Assembly: GCA_007122945.1 (NCBI GenBank)
Contig: SKSP01000098.1
Span: 1 to 10,262, forward strand
Source of the DNA: Ilumatobacteraceae bacterium
GTDB lineage: Bacteria; Actinomycetota; Acidimicrobiia; Acidimicrobiales; Ilumatobacteraceae
DNA length: 10,262 bases
Reading direction: 5' to 3'
Shown: positions 5,756 through 10,262 of the stretch, piece after piece
Numbering within the stretch: position 1 is the first letter of the stretch
How the letters are laid out: every line of letters begins with the position of its first letter
Notes under the pieces: generated by a model
What the model saw: only the letters and a program-made list of their open reading frames with translations
Told to the model about the DNA's origin: nothing
The model's database searches: none
Made by a program: the position numbers and the translations under genes

Positions 5756-7538
5756 ACTTGATGTCGCCGACGCCCCTCGACGCCACGAGGTGCACGTTCG
5801 AGCCCGGCGGCACCCGGGCGCCCCCGTTCGGCTGCTGGCCGATCACCTCGCCGAACGGTCGGCTCGACTCGCCGAAGGCGAGGCTCGTGGTGAAGCCTTC
5901 GGCGTGGAGCGCCGCGGTCGCGGTCTCGTTCGACATGCCGACCACGTTGGGCACACGGCTCTGCTCGATCGGGTCCCGCTCGCCGAGCGAGACGTTGATG
6001 GTGACGGTGGTGCCCTTGAAGACGCGCCGCTCGGCTCGCGGAAGTTGCAAGATGACCTCGCCCTGAGGCCGGTCCGAAAGGCGTCGGCGGCCGACTCGCC
6101 CCTCGAGCGAGGCCTCCTCCAACGCCGTCATCGCGGCGGCTTCCCGCATCCCCACGACGTCGGGCACCACCACCGGCTCCAGGAACGGCCAGAGCGTGGT
6201 ACGGATGTGCTCGCTGCAGACGGCGCAGAAGGGTGCCCGCGACATCCGCATCTTGCAGTTGAACTCCGGGCGGTAAAGGCCGCAGCGGTGGTACCCGGCC
6301 CCTTCGAAGAGGCCGACCGTGCCGGCGGGTACCGGACTGCCGTCACCCCAATCGGATCGCTCGCAATCGGCCTTCTCGGTGGTCGGCAGTTCGCTACCTC
6401 GTGGGATGAGGTGCGTCCACTTGGATTCGCTGCGGATCGTCGACACGGTGAGGTTGGGCTCCTGAGGCTCCGGCCCGTCGTAGCGGCGCCGATCCGGCAC
6501 GCCGAAGTCGCGGTCGTCGTCGGGCCCGAACTTGTAGTCGTACTCGTCGGCGAGGCCGAAGGCGGAGTGCCCGATCTCGTGCAGCGCCACGTCGAATCCG
6601 CTCCCCGCCGAGGCGACCGGGATCAGGTCGTCTCCAGAGCCGCCCCGAACCGGCGTGTTGACGATGACGAGGCCGACGTCCCAATGCGCCACCTCGTGCT
6701 CCAGCACGGCGATCACCTTCGACGTATCGACCACGAGCAGCCGCTCCGGCCAGTCCTCGCTGCCGCAGAAGGTTGCGTCGAAGTAGGTGTCGACCTCGAC
6801 GCCGTCATCGCAGCCGCCCGGGTGATCGGCACCGCTCTCGCAGGACTCGACGTCGATGCGGTGCACGTTGATGGCATCGGCCAGTTGGTCGAAGGGGGGC
6901 GTTCGCAGCAGGTGATCCGCCAGCTCGCGTGCCCGTGTCCCGAACGAGTCGAGCTCGTCGGACCGATAGCCCTCCGCGAGGATCACGACGTTCCAACGAT
7001 GCGCATCCGGTCCACTATTGACGATCTTCGTCGTCCGCCGCACCCGGTTGCAGGCGCTCATCGGGGCGGCGGGCGCCGCGAAAGGGGCGGCTGGGCCGTC
7101 CTGCCGCAAGGCGAACCGGGCGAGCTCGTCGCTGCGCAGCTGGAGCGTGCCCGGTGCAGCAGTGCGGTCGACGACCACGACGTCGTGGGGCCCCTCGAGG
7201 TCGGGGACGAGAACGGCGAACGTGCCCCGAGGGCGGGCGACATCGGCTTGCTGGAAGGTTCCGGCCGCGTCCTCGGGTGGCACCTCGAGGGTCTGGCGCC
7301 GGGGGTCGCGCATCAGGCGGACGTACCGCAGACGACCATCGGCCGAGCGCACCTCGACGCGAAAACCGGTCGAGCGCTCGGCGAACTCGAGCGGATCGGT
7401 GGGTGGTAGGACGTGTGTCAGCCGTCGCTGGGCCACGACCTGCACGTCGTCGCCGACATAGGTGAGGATGAGGCGCACCGCCGCCTGCCGCCCGCCGGCG
7501 AGCGCCCCTCCTGTCGCCGTCTCGTCCGTGTCGGGCAT
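5754..7538 (-). CDS. M64-family zinc metallopeptidase with two PASTA domains
   Basis: This is a 594-residue protein. An N-terminal beta-rich domain (about 15-170) is followed by a peptidase M64 (IgA-peptidase-type) domain, about 175-450. It contains the zinc motif HEIGHSAFGLADEY at 320-333: H320 and H324 as ligands, E321 as catalytic base and D331 as the expected third ligand. Two PASTA domains follow, opening with VPDVVGM (458-464) and VPNVVGM (529-535). PASTA modules usually bind peptidoglycan or muropeptides outside the cell, so a cell-wall-localised protease is suggested, but no signal peptide or TM helix is visible. Two ATGs are available. AGGAGG (minus strand, 7553-7548) lies 9 nt from the ATG at 7538 but only 3 nt from the one at 7544, so 7538 is chosen; starting at 7544 adds Met-Ser. 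Cysteines cluster in the catalytic domain and before the first PASTA module. It lies inverted between glcE and glcF. Substrate unknown. Confidence 0.9.
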   Translation of the reverse strand: MPDTDETATGGALAGGRQAAVRLILTYVGDDVQVVAQRRLTHVLPPTDPLEFAERSTGFRVEVRSADGRLRYVRLMRDPRRQTLEVPPEDAAGTFQQADVARPRGTFAVLVPDLEGPHDVVVVDRTAAPGTLQLRSDELARFALRQDGPAAPFAAPAAPMSACNRVRRTTKIVNSGPDAHRWNVVILAEGYRSDELDSFGTRARELADHLLRTPPFDQLADAINVHRIDVESCESGADHPGGCDDGVEVDTYFDATFCGSEDWPERLLVVDTSKVIAVLEHEVAHWDVGLVIVNTPVRGGSGDDLIPVASAGSGFDVALHEIGHSAFGLADEYDYKFGPDDDRDFGVPDRRRYDGPEPQEPNLTVSTIRSESKWTHLIPRGSELPTTEKADCERSDWGDGSPVPAGTVGLFEGAGYHRCGLYRPEFNCKMRMSRAPFCAVCSEHIRTTLWPFLEPVVVPDVVGMREAAAMTALEEASLEGRVGRRRLSDRPQGEVILQLPRAERRVFKGTTVTINVSLGERDPIEQSRVPNVVGMSNETATAALHAEGFTTSLAFGESSRPFGEVIGQQPNGGARVPPGSNVHLVASRGVGDIK

Positions 7539-7547
7539 GCTCATGCA

Positions 7548-7553
7548 CCTCCT
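7548..7553 (-). promoter_or_regulatory. Strong Shine-Dalgarno AGGAGG for the M64 gene
   Basis: AGGAGG on the minus strand is the best ribosome-binding site in the window. Its 9-nt spacing favours the ATG at 7538 over the ATG at 7544, which would be only 3 nt away. This gene therefore appears to be translated from a leadered mRNA, unlike its divergent neighbour glcF. Confidence 0.7.
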
Positions 7554-7682
7554 GGGAACGAGCTGACCCGACCGCCGCGCGGCATCGGGCCGCGTCTCGA
7601 GATGAGCTCCGACTGCCGCAAGAGTCTAGGACATGCCGTCCGGCCAGCTGGGACGGTTCACGGGGCAGCGCCCGGCCCGGCC

Positions 7683-7688
7683 TACGAT
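7683..7688 (+). promoter_or_regulatory. Putative leaderless -10 element for glcF (TACGAT)
   Basis: TACGAT matches TAnnnT and ends 8 nt before the glcF ATG at 7697. No ribosome-binding site precedes that ATG, which fits a leaderless transcript. A weak -35-like TTCACG lies at 7657-7662, with a long 20-nt spacer. The arrangement mirrors that at 781-794. Confidence 0.42.
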
Positions 7689-7696
7689 CGAACCCG

Positions 7697-8878
7697 ATGA
7701 GCCTCTCGCTGCGCCTCGACGACGACGAGCTCTCCAGCTGTGTCGCGTGCGGTCTGTGCCTGCCGCACTGCCCGACGTTCCGGGCGACGGGGGAGGAGGC
7801 CCTGTCGCCGCGAGGCCGCATCGACGCCATGCGGGCCGTGCAGTGGCGCGGTGCGCCCGCCGACGACCAGTTCGTCGAGTTCATGGAGACCTGTGTGCAG
7901 TGTCGGGGCTGCGAGCCGGCGTGCCCGAGCGGCGTCCCGTTCGGCCGGCTGATGGAGGGCACCCGCGACGCGCTGGCGTCCGCCGGCCGGACCACACCGT
8001 GGTGGCAGCGTCGAGCGCTCGCGGTGCTCGGCCACCACCGGATGCTGCTCGCCGGTTCGACCGCGCTCGCGGTGGCCCAGCGGCTCCGGCTCGTCCCGCG
8101 CCGCGTCGGACTGGCCCGGCTCCCGATCCGACGCGGGCCACCGGTGCGGCCGTCGGCGTCGGGGACCGAGACCGCCTGGCTGTTCACCGGATGCGTGATG
8201 GACGCGTGGATGCGACCGACCCATCGGGCGGCCGCCTCGTTGTTGGCGGCCGTCGACGTCGCGGTCGAGGTCCCCGGCGCCGGGGCGGCCTGTTGCGGTG
8301 CGCTGCACACCCACGCCGGGCTGACCGACCCCGCTCGGGCCCTCGCCGAGCGGGTGATCGCGGCGATGCCCGGCGACGCGCCGATCGTGGTCGACTCCGC
8401 CGGCTGTGGCGCCGCCCTGCAGGACTACGGCCACCTGCTCGGCACCGACGAGGCGCGGGTGTTCGCCGCCCGGGTGACCGACGTGCACTCGTTCGTGGCG
8501 ACGCGTCTCGACCGGCTCCCGCCGCCCGCCCGGCGGTTCGGGCCGGTGGTGGTGCAGGACCCGTGCCACCTCCGCCACGTGCAGCGCGACCACCTCGCCG
8601 TCCGGGCGGTGCTCGCCCACGTGGCCGATCCGGTCGAGCTGCCCGACGACGGGCTGTGCTGCGGCGCCGGCGGCGCGTACTCGGCGCTGCAGCCCGAGCT
8701 CGCCGGTCGGATCCGGGCCCGCAAGCTCGACGTGATCGAGCGGGTCACCTCCGCCACCGGCGCGACCACCGTGGCCAGCGCCAACCCGGGTTGCGCGATG
8801 CACCTCCGCGCCGCCGGGCTCGACGTGCGGCACCCGGTCGATCTGGTCGCCGAGGCGATGGGGTGGGACACCACGTGA
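7697..8878 (+). CDS. glcF: Glycolate oxidase-type iron-sulfur subunit GlcF
   Basis: This 393-residue (Fe-S)-binding subunit would pass electrons from GlcD/GlcE flavins to the quinone pool at the membrane face. Two 4Fe-4S ferredoxin motifs are complete: C15-x2-C18-x2-C21-x3-C25-P and C66-x2-C69-x2-C72-x3-C76-P. Two CCG domains follow, marked by CCG at 199-201 ('GAACCGALHTHAG') and CCG at 321-323 ('GLCCGAGGAYS'), each with an upstream Cys-containing partner motif ('FTGCVMD', 'QDPCHLRHV'). Length matches E. coli GlcF (407). The family also covers subunits of D-lactate and other 2-hydroxyacid dehydrogenases (LutA/GlpC-like), but GlcD and GlcE in the same locus favour GlcF. The ATG at 7697 lacks a ribosome site and has a TACGAT -10 close upstream. 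The gene is separated from glcDE by the inverted M64 gene. Confidence 0.92.
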   Translation: MSLSLRLDDDELSSCVACGLCLPHCPTFRATGEEALSPRGRIDAMRAVQWRGAPADDQFVEFMETCVQCRGCEPACPSGVPFGRLMEGTRDALASAGRTTPWWQRRALAVLGHHRMLLAGSTALAVAQRLRLVPRRVGLARLPIRRGPPVRPSASGTETAWLFTGCVMDAWMRPTHRAAASLLAAVDVAVEVPGAGAACCGALHTHAGLTDPARALAERVIAAMPGDAPIVVDSAGCGAALQDYGHLLGTDEARVFAARVTDVHSFVATRLDRLPPPARRFGPVVVQDPCHLRHVQRDHLAVRAVLAHVADPVELPDDGLCCGAGGAYSALQPELAGRIRARKLDVIERVTSATGATTVASANPGCAMHLRAAGLDVRHPVDLVAEAMGWDTT

Positions 8879-8888
8879 GGGCCCGGGC

Positions 8889-9119
8889 GTGAACGGCGAT
8901 CCGCGGCTCGCCGACCTGGCCGCCCGCCTCGACGCGGTCGTCGAGGAGCTCGACGACCTGGCGTTCGAGGGCCTGCGTGTCGCGGCGGCCGAGGGCGACG
9001 CGACGCGGCCGACCAGCGACAAGGAGCTGGTCCGGGCCCGGCGCGCCGTCGAGCGCGCCGCCCACCTCGTGCGCGCCCTGGCCGATGGACACGACGGACC
9101 CGACGGGCCCGAGCGTTGA
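8889..9119 (+). CDS. Small uncharacterised helical protein
   Basis: A 76-residue acidic protein with no family I can name with confidence. It reads as two amphipathic helices: one centred on 'LAARLDAVVEELDDLAFEGLRVAA', the other on 'DKELVRARRAVERAAHLVRAL', joined by a short 'GDATRPTS' turn and ending in an Asp/Gly/Pro tail. This suggests a coiled-coil hairpin or small bundle. No cysteines, signal peptide or membrane segment. The start is GTG at 8889, 10 nt after glcF, with GAGG at 8877-8880 spaced 8 nt, so it is probably co-transcribed with glcF. Codon usage and GC resemble its neighbours, supporting a real gene. I vaguely recall similar short proteins in Acidimicrobiia but cannot confirm it. 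Confidence 0.6.
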   Translation: MNGDPRLADLAARLDAVVEELDDLAFEGLRVAAAEGDATRPTSDKELVRARRAVERAAHLVRALADGHDGPDGPER

Positions 9120-9141
9120 CGGCGGGTCAGGCCCGAACGCG

Positions 9142-9168
9142 CATCACGTCGGGGTCTCCCACGTGATG
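9142..9168. repeat. Perfect 8-bp inverted repeat between converging genes
   Basis: CATCACGT (9142-9149) and ACGTGATG (9161-9168) pair perfectly around an 11-nt loop that itself contains GGG/CCC. The left arm covers the stop codon of the minus-strand collagen-like gene, and the plus-strand gene ends 22 nt before it. It could act as a terminator hairpin for either strand, although no T-tract is present. Confidence 0.4.
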
Positions 9169-10118
9169 AACGTGAACTGACAGTTGACCGGCGCCTGATC
9201 GACCGACGAGCGGAGCCGGACCTGGAGCAGGGCCGTGTTGGTCGGCGAGGCGAACTGTCCGATCGCGACGGTCGTCTCGTTGCACACTGGCGTCACGGTC
9301 GTGACGTGGGCTGCCTGGTTGAAGTCGTTCCCGGCGATGCCGGCGATCTCGAGCTCGTAGACGCCGTTCCCGGTGCGCGTGCACGACATGACGTTCCAGC
9401 GGGGGACCGCGCCGCAGTCGGGCTGTTGGAGGACGTTGCCCATAGCGACGGGGAGCAAGCCGGTCGGTGCCGGTGTTCCCGGCTCGCCCTCGGGTCCGGC
9501 CGGCCCCGTCGGACCCGCCGGGCCGGGCGGACCCGTCTGGCCGGCGGGTGCCTCCACGAAGTAGCCGACCACGTCGCCGAGCACGTCTGCGGTCGGCCCC
9601 GTCGCGCCGAACGCGTCGTAGGTGATCTCGATGCTCCCGGCGAGCGAACCGGCGGTCGGCACGGCCACGGTGACGGCGTTGGGGACGATGTCGCCGGCGG
9701 AGAAGTTGAGGTTGGAGGTCTGCGGTGGCCCCGGCGTCCCCGAGGGGCGCACCGACAAGAAGCCGGCGGCGGTGGCCTGCACGACGGTGACGTTGAGCGC
9801 GACCGCTGTCGCGCCGACCGGCACGACCACCTGCGCTCCGCCGGCGGTCGGGATCGACCCGGTGACCGCCAGGTCGCGGCCCTGCATCGACTCGAACGGC
9901 CCGGCCAGCCCGACGTCGACCCCCGGTCGGGTGTCGAGGACCCGCACCGGGGTGATCGGCACGAACGCGGACGTGGTCGAGGCCGTGGTCGCGCCCGCCA
10001 GGTGGACCCCGGTGCCGGCCGCGGCGGCGACGGTGACGGCGGCGCCGATCGCGAGCCATCGGCGTCGTCGACCCGGGCGTGCTGTGGTCGGACGAACGTC
10101 GTCGTTCGAGGTGTGCAT
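9144..10118 (-). CDS. Secreted protein with short collagen-like segment
   Basis: A 324-residue exported protein. Residues 17-44 form a basic patch (RRRRW) followed by a hydrophobic Ala/Val stretch, a signal peptide or anchor; the RRRWLA motif loosely resembles a Tat signal. Residues about 50-191 form a beta-rich domain opening with 'FVPITPVRVLDTRPG' and closing with 'DVVGYFVEA', a module I recognise from exported actinobacterial proteins but cannot name. Residues 193-216 are eight Gly-X-Y triplets (GQT GPP GPA GPT GPA GPE GEP GTP), a collagen-like segment. The C-terminal domain (about 220-324) contains four cysteines, probably two disulfides, and resembles globular ends of bacterial collagen-like proteins. 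The likely location is the cell surface or exterior; function unknown. The ATG at 10118 is chosen because an in-frame TGA lies seven codons upstream. No ribosome site is visible, so the transcript may be leaderless. Confidence 0.85.
   Translation of the reverse strand: MHTSNDDVRPTTARPGRRRRWLAIGAAVTVAAAAGTGVHLAGATTASTTSAFVPITPVRVLDTRPGVDVGLAGPFESMQGRDLAVTGSIPTAGGAQVVVPVGATAVALNVTVVQATAAGFLSVRPSGTPGPPQTSNLNFSAGDIVPNAVTVAVPTAGSLAGSIEITYDAFGATGPTADVLGDVVGYFVEAPAGQTGPPGPAGPTGPAGPEGEPGTPAPTGLLPVAMGNVLQQPDCGAVPRWNVMSCTRTGNGVYELEIAGIAGNDFNQAAHVTTVTPVCNETTVAIGQFASPTNTALLQVRLRSSVDQAPVNCQFTFITWETPT
9471..9542 (-). repeat. Collagen-like Gly-X-Y repeat, 8 triplets
   Basis: The DNA encodes eight uninterrupted Gly-X-Y triplets (residues 193-216 of the secreted protein), mostly GP(P/A/T/E). 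The X position is Pro in five or six of eight, as in collagen-type helices that lack hydroxyproline. It is short compared with most bacterial collagen-like proteins and lies between two beta-rich domains, so it may act as a linker or short trimerising stalk. Confidence 0.85.
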
Positions 10119-10124
10119 GCGTAC

Positions 10125-10130
10125 ACGATC
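10125..10130 (-). promoter_or_regulatory. Possible degenerate -10 of the collagen-like gene
   Basis: GATCGT on the minus strand ends 6 nt before the ATG at 10118. It differs by one base from the TATCGT element upstream of the Nudix gene at almost the same spacing. The mismatch is at the most conserved first T, so this is a weak call. Confidence 0.2.
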
Positions 10131-10153
10131 AGCACATCACGGCCCGGGCGTCA

Positions 10154-10169
10154 TGAGTAGTGCTACTCA
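10154..10169. promoter_or_regulatory. Operator-like palindrome TGAGTAG-TG-CTACTCA
   Basis: Perfect 7-bp inverted arms (10154-10160 and 10163-10169) flank a 2-bp centre. It lies 36-51 nt upstream of the collagen-like gene's start and 13 nt beyond the stop of the MOSC gene. That is about the -35 region if transcription starts near the ATG. The sequence is AT-richer than its surroundings, and its compact dyad suits a dimeric DNA-binding regulator. As an RNA hairpin a 2-nt loop is unfavourable and there is no T-tract, so an operator is more likely than a terminator. Confidence 0.45.
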
Positions 10170-10181
10170 GACGCGTCGGCG

Positions 10182-10262
10182 CTACGCGAACACGACCGGA
10201 TCGCCGACCGACACGATGCCGGGCTCGGCCACCCGGGCGTACACGCCGAGGTTCTGGTCGAG
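10182..10262 (-). CDS. MOSC-domain protein, C-terminal end only
   Basis: Only the last 26 codons and the TAG stop lie in the window, and the gene continues beyond base 10262. The residues read 'NLGVYARVAEPGIVSVGDPVVF', which fits the C-terminal strand pattern of MOSC (molybdenum cofactor sulfurase C-terminal) domains, where a GVYA-V-EPG-V-VGDPV ending is common. MOSC proteins handle molybdenum cofactor-bound sulfur or related thiol chemistry; the specific role cannot be told from this fragment. It runs in the same direction as the collagen-like gene, 63 nt upstream of it, with the palindrome in between. Confidence 0.65.
   Translation of the reverse strand, partial: LDQNLGVYARVAEPGIVSVGDPVVFA

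Larger units (their letters stand above)
7545..7696. promoter_or_regulatory. Divergent intergenic region between the M64 gene and glcF
   Basis: These 152 nt separate two divergently transcribed genes and should hold both promoters. On the minus strand TAGACT (plus 7623-7628) fits the TAnnnT -10 pattern and would give an approximately 70-nt leader for the M64 gene. On the plus strand TACGAT (7683-7688) would give a leaderless glcF transcript. No clear shared operator was seen. Confidence 0.4.

Noticed and set aside
5706..7409. 567-codon plus-strand frame antisense to the M64 gene
   Set aside because: Would neatly link glcE with glcF, but its translation is shadow-like (Arg/Gly/Val/His-rich), whereas the minus strand encodes the zinc motif and two PASTA domains behind an AGGAGG site.
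7682..9022. 446-codon minus-strand frame antisense to glcF
   Set aside because: Low-complexity Arg/Gly/His shadow; glcF on the plus strand has complete Fe-S and CCG motifs.
9306..10160. 284-codon plus-strand frame antisense to the collagen-like gene
   Set aside because: Gly/Arg/Asp-rich shadow with no domain; the minus-strand protein has a signal region and clear Gly-X-Y triplets.
1..10262. Mobile element, toxin-antitoxin, CRISPR or anti-phage system
   Set aside because: No transposase, integrase, nuclease-immunity pair, repeat-spacer array or tRNA-like attachment site was found on either strand, and base composition is uniform by eye.

Overview
The window is about 70% GC, densely packed, and rich in GTG starts and 4-nt start/stop overlaps. 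Gene content and protein style point to a high-GC actinobacterium, probably of class Acidimicrobiia: a RarA / DUF948-like / DUF6167-like gene run, an actinobacterial GlcD/GlcE pair, and a secreted protein with an 'RVLDTR ... VGYF' domain and a collagen-like stretch. This placement rests on recalled protein style, not on a search. No RNA gene, CRISPR array, insertion sequence or prophage gene was seen.

Layout. (1) Bases 1-768 (+) hold the 3' part of a TPR-like protein whose start lies before the window. (2) Bases 794-4764/5687 (+) form a tight co-directional run: an RppH-type Nudix hydrolase, RarA (AAA+ replication-fork ATPase), a one-TM DUF948-like protein, a small DUF6167-like protein, then GlcD and GlcE of a glycolate-oxidase-type FAD enzyme. 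Neighbouring genes overlap by 4-10 nt or lie 5 nt apart, so the run looks translationally coupled. (3) Bases 5754-7538 (-) encode an M64-family zinc metallopeptidase with two C-terminal PASTA domains, oriented against its neighbours. (4) Bases 7697-9119 (+) encode the iron-sulfur GlcF-type subunit, behind its own apparent leaderless promoter, and a small uncharacterised helical protein. (5) Bases 9144-10118 (-) encode a secreted protein with a short collagen-like segment. (6) Bases 10182-10262 (-) are the last 26 codons of a MOSC-domain protein.

How the genes fit together. GlcD, GlcE and GlcF should together form a membrane-associated 2-hydroxyacid dehydrogenase that oxidises glycolate (or D-lactate) and passes electrons to the respiratory chain. 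Here GlcF is cut off from GlcDE by the inverted peptidase gene. RppH-like and RarA serve RNA 5'-end turnover and stalled-fork repair. They share an operon rather than a pathway.

Most of the window is ordinary chromosomal housekeeping. The points most worth a second look are the M64-PASTA fusion that lacks a visible signal peptide yet sits inside the glc locus, the minimal collagen-like surface protein with an operator-like palindrome upstream, and the leaderless promoter signatures.
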